In this document: piece after piece, positions 42,022 through 50,465 of the stretch | Position numbering within the stretch: position 1 is the stretch's first letter | How the letters are laid out: each line of letters begins with the position of its first letter | Assembly: GCF_024220585.1 (NCBI RefSeq) | Contig: NZ_JAMXKF010000001.1 | Location: forward strand, 124,001-188,000 | Length of the DNA stretch: 64,000 nucleotides | Direction: 5' to 3' | From: Dyadobacter diqingensis | GTDB lineage: Bacteria > Bacteroidota > Bacteroidia > Cytophagales > Spirosomataceae | Notes under the pieces: model-generated | What the model was told of the DNA's origin: nothing | What the model saw: the letters and a program-made list of their open reading frames with translations, nothing else | Databases searched by the model: none | Translations under genes and position numbers: made by a program

Positions 42022-42027
42022 ACGACC

Positions 42028-42429
42028 ATGACAAAGCGAAATAAAATTATTTATTGGGTAGCCACAGGCTGGCTTTCATTGGGAATGGTATCAACGGGAA
42101 TTGTGCAGTTGATCAAAATGAAAGAAGAAGTGGATATGATGACGCGTCTGGGTTACCCCATCTACTTTCTGACCCTAATCGGTGTGTGGAAATTGCTGGG
42201 TGTTGTGGCCGTGCTTATTCCTAAATTTCCATTGTTAAAAGAATGGGCCTATGCTGGTTTTTTCTTTGCCATGTCGGGTGCCGTTTTTTCTCATATCGCT
42301 GTCGGCGATGACGCCAAAGAGCTTTTCGGCCCGGTATTGTTACTCGTCCTGACTGCTATATCCTGGTATTTCAGGCCCGCAGCACGCAACCTGCCGACTG
42401 AAAAATCGTTTCAGCTAATCAATGAATAA
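42028..42429 (+). CDS. DoxX-like membrane protein
   Basis: A 133-residue protein with four membrane helices. The spacing and the segments YPIYFLTLIGVWKLLGVVAV and KEWAYAGFFFAMSGAVFSHI are typical of the DoxX/DUF4267-like group. DoxX-type proteins are found near redox and stress genes; their biochemical role is uncertain. Its stop overlaps the start of the YdeI-like gene by 8 bases, which couples their translation. Confidence 0.88.
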   Translation: MTKRNKIIYWVATGWLSLGMVSTGIVQLIKMKEEVDMMTRLGYPIYFLTLIGVWKLLGVVAVLIPKFPLLKEWAYAGFFFAMSGAVFSHIAVGDDAKELFGPVLLLVLTAISWYFRPAARNLPTEKSFQLINE

Positions 42430-43009
42430 CATGAATCCCAAGGTTGATTTTTATTTTAATCGGGCTACACAGTGGCACGAAGAAATCGGGCATCTGAGGA
42501 CAATCGTTCTCAATTGCGGACTTGAAGAAGAATTGAAGTGGGGATGCCCTTGTTATACATTTCAGAAAAATAACATCGTTTTAATCCATGTTTTCAAGGA
42601 GTATTGCGCACTGTTATTTTTCAAAGGTGCTTTGCTGCATAACATCGATGGCATTCTGATCCAGCAAACGGAACATGTCCAGGCGGCCCGTCAGATCCGG
42701 TTCACCAACGCCCACGAGATCACAGCGCTGGAACCGACGCTGAAAGCGTATATTTATGAAGCAATTGAAATAGAAAAAGCTGGTTTGGAAGTAGTACTTA
42801 AAAAGACTACCGAATTCGCAGTCGCCGAAGAATTTCAGATAAAACTAGACGAGCCTTCCGCCTTAAAAACAGCTTTTGAAGCATTGACGCCGGGACGTCA
42901 ACGAGCTTATCTTCTTCATTTTTCCCAGCCAAAACAATCCAAAACCCGCGAGGCAAGGGTAGAAAAAAACATTCCCAGGATTTTAGATGGGAAAGGATTG
43001 GACGATTAA
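42422..43009 (+). CDS. YdeI/DUF1801 family protein
   Basis: A 195-residue soluble protein. The N-terminal part (WHEEIGHLRTIVLNCGLEEELKWGCPCY) is the DUF1801 (YdhG-like) fold, and the C-terminal part (ALTPGRQRAYLLHFSQPKQSKTREARVEKNIPRI) is the conserved YdeI tail. In Bacillus a YdeI relative is linked to antimicrobial peptide resistance, but general function is unknown. It overlaps the doxX-like gene by 8 bases. Confidence 0.9.
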   Translation: MNNMNPKVDFYFNRATQWHEEIGHLRTIVLNCGLEEELKWGCPCYTFQKNNIVLIHVFKEYCALLFFKGALLHNIDGILIQQTEHVQAARQIRFTNAHEITALEPTLKAYIYEAIEIEKAGLEVVLKKTTEFAVAEEFQIKLDEPSALKTAFEALTPGRQRAYLLHFSQPKQSKTREARVEKNIPRILDGKGLDD

Positions 43010-43069
43010 TGCAGGTAATTTTCTGACTGCCCTTTCTTTTGCAGCAAACATCACCAAACGAGAAATAAC

Positions 43070-43636
43070 ATGAAAAGTTTAAAAAAAGAGTTATCACCTG
43101 AACAAACCAGAGAACTACTCAGCGTATTGAAGACCCGATTCGAGAAAAATATCAACCGTCACAAAGGTCTTGAATGGGCCAAGATCCAGGAAAAACTGGA
43201 AGCGAATCCCGAAAAACTTTGGTCACTTGATGAAATGGAAATCAGTGGCGGAGAACCCGATGTTGTCGATTTTGATAAAAAGACGGGCGAATATATTTTT
43301 TATGATTGCTCAGCAGAAAGTCCGAAAGGCCGCAGAAGTATCTGTTACGACCACGAAGCGCTGGAATCAAGGAAGGAACATAAACCGGCAAATAGTGCTA
43401 TCGAGATGGCAGCCGATATGGGCATTAACATTTTAACGGAAGACGAATACCGGCATTTACAGCAACTCGGAAATTTTGATACAAAAACGTCGAGCTGGGT
43501 AAAAACACCCGCCGAAATCCGAAAATTTGGTGGCGCTACCTTTTGTGACCGTCGCTACAACCACGTATTTCTGTATCACAACGGCGCTGACTCTTACTAC
43601 GCTGCCAGAGGATTCCGTGGCTCGCTAAAAGTTTAA
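43070..43636 (+). CDS. DUF4256 domain protein
   Basis: A 188-residue soluble protein of the DUF4256 family, recognised from LSVLKTRFEKNINRHKGLEW, MEISGGEPDVVDFD, YDCSAESPKGRRSICYDHEA and TFCDRRYNHVFLYHNGADSYYAARGFR. The two Cys residues and repeated Asp/His suggest a possible metal site, but no function is known to me. It is 60 bases after the YdeI-like gene and probably ends the ArsR operon; a perfect 22-bp palindrome follows 26 bases after its stop. Confidence 0.9.
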   Translation: MKSLKKELSPEQTRELLSVLKTRFEKNINRHKGLEWAKIQEKLEANPEKLWSLDEMEISGGEPDVVDFDKKTGEYIFYDCSAESPKGRRSICYDHEALESRKEHKPANSAIEMAADMGINILTEDEYRHLQQLGNFDTKTSSWVKTPAEIRKFGGATFCDRRYNHVFLYHNGADSYYAARGFRGSLKV

Positions 43637-43662
43637 AACATAATCTTTCCTCCCCTGCACTC

Positions 43663-43684
43663 TCTCACAACGCACGTTGTGAGA
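43663..43684. promoter_or_regulatory. 22-bp palindrome after DUF4256
   Basis: TCTCACAACG and CGTTGTGAGA separated by CA. The 2-base spacer and lack of T-run argue against a simple terminator; it may be an operator or a cruciform. Confidence 0.4.
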
Positions 43685-43778
43685 AGATTCATCCTGCACC
43701 AGTTTTCACCAATTTCATATTACACAAAGCACTTGCTTACAATATTTTAACTGCAAAAATATTTTCCTGCAACCATAC

Positions 43779-43802
43779 TTTTGAAAAATTAATTTTTCAA
43801 AA
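43779..43802. promoter_or_regulatory. 24-bp AT-rich palindrome upstream of the ABC operon
   Basis: TTTTGAAAAATT directly joined to AATTTTTCAAAA, perfect, ending 3 bases before the -33 element of the operon promoter. It could be a regulator site or an UP-like element. Confidence 0.4.
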
Positions 43803-43805
43803 TAC

Positions 43806-43853
43806 TTTGAAATTATAAAAGTAAAACAATACATTTGAGGTGTACTATTACAC
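43806..43853 (+). promoter_or_regulatory. ABC/GntR operon promoter with operator
   Basis: TTTG (43806-43809), 20 bases, TACATTTG (43830-43837): a perfect promoter match. GTGTA-N4-TACAC (43840-43853) overlaps the expected transcription start, the placement expected for the GntR repressor encoded in the operon. Confidence 0.65.
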
Positions 43854-43875
43854 TAGAACACTAAACAAGTATTGT

Positions 43876-44715
43876 ATGATTCACGTAGACTCGGTGTCAT
43901 TCGGATATAACCCTAAAAAGTTGCTGTTCGAAAACCTGTCTGTAAAACTCCATCCGGGCCATATCTATGGGTTGCTGGGAAAAAACGGAGCTGGAAAATC
44001 AAGTCTGCTGCGTAACATGGCAGGGTTGTTATTTCCAACGGCGGGTAAAATTGAAGTAAATGGGTATGAACCGCGGAAACGACAACCCGCTTTCCTTCAG
44101 GACTTTTTTCTGATACCCGAGGAAATATATTTACCAGCCGTGACTGTCGAAAAATACATTGCCACGCTCGCACCATTTTATCCCAAATTTAATGAAGCGC
44201 AGTTTCGTGGTTATTTGCAGGAATTTGAAATTCCGGAAGGCAACATGATCACAGATTTGTCGTACGGGCAAAAAAAGAAAATTCTGATCGGATTCGGACT
44301 GGCGACCAACACAAAATATCTGATCATGGATGAACCCACCAATGGTCTGGATATCCCTTGCAAGGCCCAGTTCAGAAAACTGGTGTCCGCAGCGCTGGAT
44401 GCTCACCGGGTTATTCTGATTTCCACACATCAGGTCCGCGACCTGGACAATCTGATCGATTCCATTATTATTCTGGAAGACAGCAAAATTTTACTGCATC
44501 ACAGCCTTGATACGATCAGTGAAAAACTGCGGTTTGCTACCCTTGTTACTACTGAGGACGACAGCCGGGTCGTATACTCCGAACCTTCGCTGAAAGGTTA
44601 TACGGTGGTTATGGAAAACTGGGAGCAGGAGGACAGCCGGGTCGACCTGGAACGCCTGTTTAATGCGGTGATGAATAATCCCGGCAGGATCCGGAAAATT
44701 TTTCATGAGCCATGA
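43876..44715 (+). CDS. ABC transporter ATP-binding protein
   Basis: A 279-residue ATPase. Walker A is GLLGKNGAGKSS, the Q-loop region FLIPEEIYL, the signature LSYGQKKKIL (a variant of LSGGQ), Walker B YLIMDEPTNGLD and the H-loop STHQ. A C-terminal regulatory stretch of ~80 residues follows. The start at ATG 43876 (MIHVDSVSF) is chosen because the upstream in-frame extension would overlap the promoter and operator. The next product is likely its membrane partner (44809-45579), and a YtrA-type GntR gene follows; together they resemble the Ytr-type peptide-stress ABC systems of Gram-positives. A micro-ORF overlaps its stop. Confidence 0.92.
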   Translation: MIHVDSVSFGYNPKKLLFENLSVKLHPGHIYGLLGKNGAGKSSLLRNMAGLLFPTAGKIEVNGYEPRKRQPAFLQDFFLIPEEIYLPAVTVEKYIATLAPFYPKFNEAQFRGYLQEFEIPEGNMITDLSYGQKKKILIGFGLATNTKYLIMDEPTNGLDIPCKAQFRKLVSAALDAHRVILISTHQVRDLDNLIDSIIILEDSKILLHHSLDTISEKLRFATLVTTEDDSRVVYSEPSLKGYTVVMENWEQEDSRVDLERLFNAVMNNPGRIRKIFHEP

Positions 44716-44825
44716 GAATACTGGTGCAAATACTGCTGGTGCTTGGATTTTTTATCCTGAAAATCCTGCCGAAAATATCTCCGTTTTTAAACATTAAAAC
44801 TTTTTTATATGAATCAGGTCTTTAA
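44712..44825 (+). CDS. possible 37-residue single-helix membrane peptide
   Basis: An ORF that starts by ATGA overlap with the ATPase stop and ends 17 bases inside the permease gene, filling the gap between them. The product begins MRILVQILLVLGFFILKILP, one hydrophobic helix with a Lys-rich short tail. The exact stop/start overlap on both sides suggests translational coupling, but such short frames arise by chance and no homologue is known to me. Confidence 0.35.
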   Translation: MRILVQILLVLGFFILKILPKISPFLNIKTFLYESGL

Positions 44826-45579
44826 TTTTCACAGGTTCGGGCTGTTACTGAAACTGGATCTGGCAGAAAACGGGAAGAAGGCACTGCTCTCTCTGGCCGT
44901 CATTCTCGGACTTATGTTTCTGCTCATGAATCCCTTTATCGATTTCAGAAAAGTAGGTTTTTCGCCCATTTTTTTACATATCCTTGCCTATTGCGTCGCG
45001 CTGTTTTGCGGAAGCCTGTTTACGATTCTGGCATTTGAGAAATACGCCACACCTACAACAGGGATCGCCACGATACTTATTCCCGCTTCGCAAACCGAGA
45101 AATACATTACGGCTTTTATATCAAGTATACTGTTCATGAGCGTACTGCTCTGCGCGTTCTTTGCCATGCACTACCAGTTTGCAGAAATCCTGATCAGGAA
45201 CTATCCACTGGAAAGAATTAATCCGCTACCGCCAGAAATTATGATTGCCTTTTCTTACATATTTTACCTTGTTCATGGCGTATCGTTTCTGGGCTCTATT
45301 TATTTCCCGAAAGCTACTTACATTAAAACTGCTTCTGTATTTTTCGCCTTTCTGGTTATCTGCTTTTCTGTAAACTGGATCATGGTTCATCAGATGGTTG
45401 AGGCAGGGACTATCGTTCAAGGCCCTCCCTTTGCAAAATGGAATGTATTTAGAAACGGAACATATATTCAGGTAGAATACAGCAAAACAACGTTTCTGGC
45501 CATCAAAACTTTCTTTGTTCTGTTTGTATTGGCGCTGTGGCAGGTCGCTTACGTCAGGCTGAAAGAAAAAGAAATTTAA
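44809..45579 (+). CDS. ABC transporter membrane subunit (putative)
   Basis: A 256-residue protein with six predicted membrane helices (for example SLAVILGLMFLLMNPFI, HILAYCVALFCGSLFTILA and AFFAMHYQFAEIL), a soluble loop near residues 208-225 and a basic C-terminal tail. It has no clear conserved motif beyond ABC-2-type character, and the partnership with the ATPase encoded upstream is inferred from position. The GntR gene begins 13 bases after its stop. Confidence 0.8.
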   Translation: MNQVFNFHRFGLLLKLDLAENGKKALLSLAVILGLMFLLMNPFIDFRKVGFSPIFLHILAYCVALFCGSLFTILAFEKYATPTTGIATILIPASQTEKYITAFISSILFMSVLLCAFFAMHYQFAEILIRNYPLERINPLPPEIMIAFSYIFYLVHGVSFLGSIYFPKATYIKTASVFFAFLVICFSVNWIMVHQMVEAGTIVQGPPFAKWNVFRNGTYIQVEYSKTTFLAIKTFFVLFVLALWQVAYVRLKEKEI

Positions 45580-45592
45580 CTCATCAGACTTC

Positions 45593-45973
45593 ATGGAATT
45601 TAAAGATAAACAATCCATTTACCTTCAGATCGCCGATTATATCTGCGAACAGCTGCTGCTTGGCAAATGGCCGCCGGGAGAGAGAATTCCCTCCGTGCGC
45701 GACCTGGCAAGCACCCTGGAAGTAAATCCCAATACGGTTATGCGTACGTATGAGTACCTTCAGGGCAACAATATCATTTACAACAAACGTGGTGTGGGTT
45801 ATTTCACGGACGAGCAGACTAATACGCGTATCCTCGAGTCCCGAAAAGAGCGTTTTCTGGAAAGTGAGCTTCCCGAGTTTTTCCGCACGCTTTACCTGCT
45901 GAATATCAGCATTGAAGAATTACAGAAACGGTATAAAACATTCATCGAAAAAGCTCATCCTGCAACACTTTAA
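45593..45973 (+). CDS. GntR family regulator, YtrA subfamily
   Basis: A 126-residue repressor: N-terminal winged helix (SIYLQIADYICEQLLLGKWP, ERIPSVRDLASTLEVNPNTVMRTYEYLQ) followed by a short helical dimerisation part with no ligand-binding domain, the layout of the YtrA subfamily. In that group the regulator usually controls the ABC operon that contains it. The palindrome GTGTA-N4-TACAC at the operon's predicted transcription start (43840-43853) is the obvious target. It precedes a DUF2807-like gene by 11 bases. Confidence 0.93.
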   Translation: MEFKDKQSIYLQIADYICEQLLLGKWPPGERIPSVRDLASTLEVNPNTVMRTYEYLQGNNIIYNKRGVGYFTDEQTNTRILESRKERFLESELPEFFRTLYLLNISIEELQKRYKTFIEKAHPATL

Positions 45974-45984
45974 TTTGAACGAAC

Positions 45985-46668
45985 ATGAAAACAAGCAATA
46001 AACTGATCGTTGCGCTGATTCTCGTTAGCCTGATCGCGATGCTGGGGACGAATCTGGAAATAAAGGCGGAGTATAATAAAATTAAACCGGATGATCTATT
46101 CTATGGATATGAAACTAAACCTGTCAAATCATTCAAAACAGTTGTTCTGATTGGCAATGACCATGGTTTTGTAGAAATCCAACCCGGTAAAAGTAATCAG
46201 GTGCGGATTAACAAGGATTACTCAGACCGGGTAAAACATACTATTTCCGGAGACACACTAAAAATAAGTTATCTGGAAAAAGAACGGAATAAATATCCGG
46301 CACCAGATCTTGTCTGGGCACGCTGGCCGGTTGTTTACATTGAAGCTCAACAACTTACTTCTGTTTCCATTAACGACATTCCATGCAAAATTAAAGGCTG
46401 GCATTCGGATTATTTAGACTTATCGTCAAACAGCAGTTTTACACTTCTGGATGGCAATTCCATCAAAAACGTCAGCGCATTGTATCAACAGGGCAGCGGA
46501 TTGCAGATTAACAAGAGTAATACTCTGGGAAATACAGTTATTAAAATCAGGGACAGCAGCTCGTTAACCATCCAACAGGACGTTTTCACCTCCCTTGATC
46601 TTGATGTTGCGACGACTGCAAAAGCTAATTTGTCCGGGGATCTTCTCAAAAAGTTGATAAAGAACTAA
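45985..46668 (+). CDS. exported beta-rich protein, DUF2807 (head GIN)-like
   Basis: A 227-residue protein with an N-terminal signal or anchor (LIVALILVSLIAMLG). The rest is a series of short strands with Asn/Ser turns (SFTLLDGNSIKNVSALYQQG, TVIKIRDSSSLTIQQDVF), as in beta-helix-like DUF2807 proteins of Bacteroidota; similarity is by pattern rather than motif. As last gene of the GntR/ABC operon it may act outside the membrane on the same substrate or stress, which is inference. Confidence 0.7.
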   Translation: MKTSNKLIVALILVSLIAMLGTNLEIKAEYNKIKPDDLFYGYETKPVKSFKTVVLIGNDHGFVEIQPGKSNQVRINKDYSDRVKHTISGDTLKISYLEKERNKYPAPDLVWARWPVVYIEAQQLTSVSINDIPCKIKGWHSDYLDLSSNSSFTLLDGNSIKNVSALYQQGSGLQINKSNTLGNTVIKIRDSSSLTIQQDVFTSLDLDVATTAKANLSGDLLKKLIKN

Positions 46669-46690
46669 AACAAAAATCGATTAGCCATGA

Positions 46691-46735
46691 AAAGAAAACG
46701 GACGCAGATCATTTTGCGTCCGTTTTCTTTTTCCG
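46691..46735. terminator. bidirectional terminator after the ABC operon
   Basis: AAAGAAAACGGACGCA (46691-46706) pairs with TGCGTCCGTTTTCTTT (46715-46730), followed by TTTCC. A 16-bp stem serves both convergent genes. Confidence 0.92.
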
Positions 46736-46746
46736 GTAAATCCAAT

Positions 46747-48087
46747 CTAGTGAATATTGTATTCATCCAGTTTACGATAAAGCGTGGCAATGCCGATTTC
46801 CAGTAACCGGGCCGTTTCTGCTTTATTACCCCTGGTGTAATTCAGTACTTTCTGGATATGCAGTTTTTCAATACTTTCCATAGAAAAAGCAGAAAGCTGC
46901 CCACCTTTTTCAGCAGGTTCCGACTGTTGTATTTCAAAAGGAAGACTCTCAATATCCAGCTGATCATCACTCAAAATCACGGCGCGTTCGATGACGTTTT
47001 TTAGCTCGCGGATATTTCCTACCCATTTGTAGGTTTCAAGTTTTTTCAAAAATTCATCCGAATAAGTCAGTGTTTTCTTATTCATTTTTACCGAGAACTG
47101 TTCTACAAAAAAACGGACAAGCGGTTCAATATCCCTGACTCTTTCTCTTAAAGGCGGAAGCTGTATCTGAAAAACATTCAACCGGAAATACAGATCCGAC
47201 CGAAACCGTTTTTCCTCGCTTTCCACTTTTAAATCCCGGTTGGTCGCAGCAATAAGCCTGAAATCGGATTTACTGAGTTTGGTATCGCCAAGTTTGATAA
47301 ACTCGTTTGTTTCCAGCACGCGCAGCAATTTGGCCTGCAATTCTAAGGGCATTTCACCGATTTCATCTAAAAACAACGTTCCGTTATTTGCCTCCTCAAT
47401 AAGCCCTTTCTTATCTTTGTTTGCACCCGTAAAGGCACCTTGTTTGTACCCAAATAATTCGCTTTCCAGAATATCTTTTCCGAAAGCACTGCAATTTAAC
47501 GCCACAAAATTCTTTCCCGCACGGTGACTTGCCTGATGAATTCCCTGTGCAAAAACTTCTTTTCCAGTCCCGGTTTCTCCCGTCAATAAAACATTCGTAT
47601 CATTTGGAGCGACTTTCCGTGCCAGATCAATAGCCTGCTGAATGCTCTTTGATTTTCCAATAATCGACTGAAAGGAAAACTTGTCTTCCACGCGTTTTTC
47701 CAGATCCTTCACCCGTTTTTGCAGCTGCACTTTTTCAATGGCCCGATGCAGCAAAGGGATAATTTTATCGTTATCGTCACCTTTCACGATGTAATCGAAG
47801 GCGCCATTTTTCATTGCCTGTACGCCATCGGTAATGTTGCCATAAGCAGTCAACAAAATAACCTCCACCTGCGGCTTTTTTGATTTGATCCTGGAAACCA
47901 TGTCCACCCCGCTTCCGTCGGGCAATTTCACGTCGCAAAGTACCACGTCAAGATCATGCTGTTCAACACTTTTCAAGCCTGATTTGCAGTCCCCGGCTTC
48001 AAGCACATCAAACCCCTCAGCCCTCAGTATCCTCGCCAGTAATGCCCGAAGTTTCTCTTCGTCATCTATAATTAATACAGTTTTCAA
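46747..48087 (-). CDS. sigma-54-dependent response regulator (NtrC family)
   Basis: A 446-residue activator with three domains. The receiver has the phosphorylatable Asp52 (LCDVKLPDG) and the acidic pair IIDDEEK. The AAA+ domain has GETGTGKE at about 168, the sigma-54 contact loop GAFTGA at about 217 and Walker B GTLFLDEIGEMP. The C-terminal Fis-type helix-turn-helix is ARLLEIGIATLYRKLDEYNI. The receiver places it in a two-component system, but no histidine kinase gene is adjacent. Genes controlled cannot be named; the neighbouring pentose phosphate operon is on the same strand but upstream and separately terminated. Confidence 0.95.
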   Translation of the reverse strand: MKTVLIIDDEEKLRALLARILRAEGFDVLEAGDCKSGLKSVEQHDLDVVLCDVKLPDGSGVDMVSRIKSKKPQVEVILLTAYGNITDGVQAMKNGAFDYIVKGDDNDKIIPLLHRAIEKVQLQKRVKDLEKRVEDKFSFQSIIGKSKSIQQAIDLARKVAPNDTNVLLTGETGTGKEVFAQGIHQASHRAGKNFVALNCSAFGKDILESELFGYKQGAFTGANKDKKGLIEEANNGTLFLDEIGEMPLELQAKLLRVLETNEFIKLGDTKLSKSDFRLIAATNRDLKVESEEKRFRSDLYFRLNVFQIQLPPLRERVRDIEPLVRFFVEQFSVKMNKKTLTYSDEFLKKLETYKWVGNIRELKNVIERAVILSDDQLDIESLPFEIQQSEPAEKGGQLSAFSMESIEKLHIQKVLNYTRGNKAETARLLEIGIATLYRKLDEYNIH

Positions 48088-48149
48088 ACTTCTAGTTGTG
48101 AGTTGGAGTAATGCTTCAAATGTAACAGGAATTGTGATACTCCTAAAAC

Positions 48150-48187
48150 AAAAAGAAGAATACCTGTCGCCAGATATTCTTCTTTTT
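48150..48187 (-). terminator. terminator after pgl
   Basis: AAAAGAAGAATA (48151-48162) pairs with TATTCTTCTTTT (48175-48186). On the minus strand the hairpin ends in TTTTTGTTTT, ending the gnd-zwf-pgl transcript. Confidence 0.85.
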
Positions 48188-48205
48188 ACATTTATATCTA
48201 TGTGC

Positions 48206-48940
48206 CTAAGCTTTCAATAAGCTGGCAGCCGCTTCATCAATAAACCAATGAAGTTCTCCTTTCGGCTTAATCACCTGCGAAGGATACGTATCCGGTTCAA
48301 ATACTCCTTCCAGGACGTGTTTCAGGGTTTCTGCCTTGCCTGCGCCCACTGCTAAAAACGCAACGGAAGCCGCGTGGTTCACAACCGGTGCAGTTAAGGT
48401 GATCCTGTACATATCCTGGGCTGGCAAAAAGAAGGAAGTTGCCCAGGCATTCTGCTCATGAACTACCGGGGTACCAGGGAATAGTGACAATGTATGCCCG
48501 TCATCACCCATACCCAATAATACAAAATCAAATGTTGTTTCTTCTCCATCGAAATACTGCTTCAATATCTTTTCATATTCAGCAGCCGATTCTTCCGGTC
48601 CGATGTCCGTACGCATGACATGGATATGCTCGGCTTTTGCACCGATTTTATTCAAAAGCTCGTCATAGGCCATTTTGGCATTGTTCCGCGAATCCTCGTA
48701 TGGAACAGCTCTTTCATCGCCCCAGAAAAAATGCAGTTTTTCCCAGGGAATACTTTCGCTGTAAGGAGACTCGGCGAGCAATGTATATAATTGCTTTGGT
48801 GTGCTCCCGCCGGAAAGTACAAAAGTAAACCGATCCTTTTTTGTTAAAACGTCCTGAATATACTTGTTGAGCCATTCAGCCAGTTCTAAACTTAGTGCTT
48901 TGGCATCTTTTGCTATGTGCAGTTGTCCCATTAATTTCAA
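48206..48940 (-). CDS. pgl: 6-phosphogluconolactonase
   Basis: Hydrolyses 6-phosphogluconolactone, second step of the oxidative pentose phosphate route. A 244-residue protein of the DevB/SOL family: FTFVLSGGSTPKQLYTLLAE at about residue 40, HFFWGDERAVPYEDSRNN at about 71 and LLGMGDDGHTLSLFPGT near 140, the latter holding catalytic residues of the family. It is the third gene of the operon gnd-zwf-pgl, 3 bases after the zwf stop, with a terminator just downstream. Confidence 0.94.
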   Translation of the reverse strand: MKLMGQLHIAKDAKALSLELAEWLNKYIQDVLTKKDRFTFVLSGGSTPKQLYTLLAESPYSESIPWEKLHFFWGDERAVPYEDSRNNAKMAYDELLNKIGAKAEHIHVMRTDIGPEESAAEYEKILKQYFDGEETTFDFVLLGMGDDGHTLSLFPGTPVVHEQNAWATSFFLPAQDMYRITLTAPVVNHAASVAFLAVGAGKAETLKHVLEGVFEPDTYPSQVIKPKGELHWFIDEAAASLLKA

Positions 48941-48943
48941 ATT

Positions 48944-50449
48944 TTAAGCTGATGGCAAATTAACCCAGGCATGTCCGTCACGTGCGATAAGCGCGTCTGC
49001 GTCTTCCGGCCCCCATGAATCGGGTGCGTAATTCGGGAAGTCCACAGGCTTACGTTTCTCCCAAGTTTCAAGGATCGGCATGATCACTTTCCAGGCTGCT
49101 TCAACCTGATCGCCACGCATGAAAAGTGTGGCATCACCTTCCATCACATCTAAAAGCAGCGTTTCGTAAGCTTCCGGTGCATGTTCGCCATTGGCGGCGT
49201 CATAGCTGAAAGTCATATCCACAGGATCCAGCGTCATGGTCTGACCTGGGCGTTTTACCTGGAAACGGATGCTGATATCCATTTCCGGCTGAATGCTGAT
49301 GGTAAGCTTGTTGGACCTCCATGTATCCGCAGACTCCGTTGGAAACGCATTATGCGGCGCAGATTTAAACTGCAAAGTAATATGGGTTGCTTTCTGGTTC
49401 AGGTATTTTCCGGTACGTACATAGATCGGAACGCCTTGCCAGCGCCAGTTATCAATATAGAATTTCGCAGCGGCAAAAGTATCAATCGCCGATTCAGGAT
49501 TAACTCCTTTTTCTTCACGATATCCAACAACCTCTGTACCTTTTTTCCAGCCTTTCGAATACTGACCACGCACGGCGTATTCATGTACTTTATCCGGCGT
49601 AATGCGACGGATCGCGTTCAGTACATCAACCTTTTTATTTCTGATCTCGTTGGCGTCAAAAGAAACCGGAGCTTCCATGGCCACCATACAAAGTATTTGT
49701 AAAATATGGTTTTGAACCATATCACGCAAAGCACCAGAATTTTCAAAGTAGCCTCCGCGACCCTCCAAACCAACGCTTTCCGCAGCGGTGATCTGAATAT
49801 GTTCAATGTAGTTACGGTTCCAGATCGGTTCAAACAATGCATTTGCAAAACGCAAAGCAAGGATATTCTGTACCGTTTCTTTACCCAGGTAGTGGTCAAT
49901 ACGGAAAATCTGCTCTTCGGTAAACATGCTTGAAAGCAACGCATTTAGCTCATGTGCACTTTTCAGGTCATGACCAAAGGGCTTTTCAACCACAATCCTC
50001 GTGCAGCGCGTATCGGTGCAGATGTTAAGCGCACCAAGTTTGCTCGCAATCGAAGGCACCAGCTGAGGCGCAACGGCCAGGTAAAAAATAACGTTCGGGT
50101 GCTGTCCCCACTCCTCTTCTTTTTGCTTTACAAGATCCGTGATCTTGTGATAAGCTGCCGGATCGTCCCCGTCCATCTGAAGATACGAAACATGCTGGCT
50201 AAAATCTTTCCAGTGACCATTCTGCTCCCCTTTTCTTCTCGAAAACTTGGTAATACCGTCCAGCAAATGGCCGTGATATTCTTCATTAGTATAAGCACTG
50301 CGACCGATACCTGCGATGGCAAACTGGTCGGGCATCCATTCGTCAAGGAAAAGATTATATAGCGCTGGTGTTAATTTTCTATAATTTAAATCACCACTTC
50401 CTCCAAAAATAAAGAGTATGGAAGCAGGTGGTCTTTTATTTGTTTTCAT
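48944..50449 (-). CDS. zwf: glucose-6-phosphate 1-dehydrogenase
   Basis: First enzyme of the oxidative pentose phosphate pathway, producing NADPH. At 501 residues it is of usual length. The cofactor-binding motif is IFGGSGDLNYRKLTPALY near residue 14 (GxxGDLxxRKL), the active site RIDHYLGKETVQNIL near residue 182 with the catalytic His and Lys, and a conserved EKPFGHDL. It lies between gnd (16 bases upstream) and pgl (3 bases downstream). Confidence 0.97.
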   Translation of the reverse strand: MKTNKRPPASILFIFGGSGDLNYRKLTPALYNLFLDEWMPDQFAIAGIGRSAYTNEEYHGHLLDGITKFSRRKGEQNGHWKDFSQHVSYLQMDGDDPAAYHKITDLVKQKEEEWGQHPNVIFYLAVAPQLVPSIASKLGALNICTDTRCTRIVVEKPFGHDLKSAHELNALLSSMFTEEQIFRIDHYLGKETVQNILALRFANALFEPIWNRNYIEHIQITAAESVGLEGRGGYFENSGALRDMVQNHILQILCMVAMEAPVSFDANEIRNKKVDVLNAIRRITPDKVHEYAVRGQYSKGWKKGTEVVGYREEKGVNPESAIDTFAAAKFYIDNWRWQGVPIYVRTGKYLNQKATHITLQFKSAPHNAFPTESADTWRSNKLTISIQPEMDISIRFQVKRPGQTMTLDPVDMTFSYDAANGEHAPEAYETLLLDVMEGDATLFMRGDQVEAAWKVIMPILETWEKRKPVDFPNYAPDSWGPEDADALIARDGHAWVNLPSA

Positions 50450-50465
50450 AAAAAGTTACTCTCTG

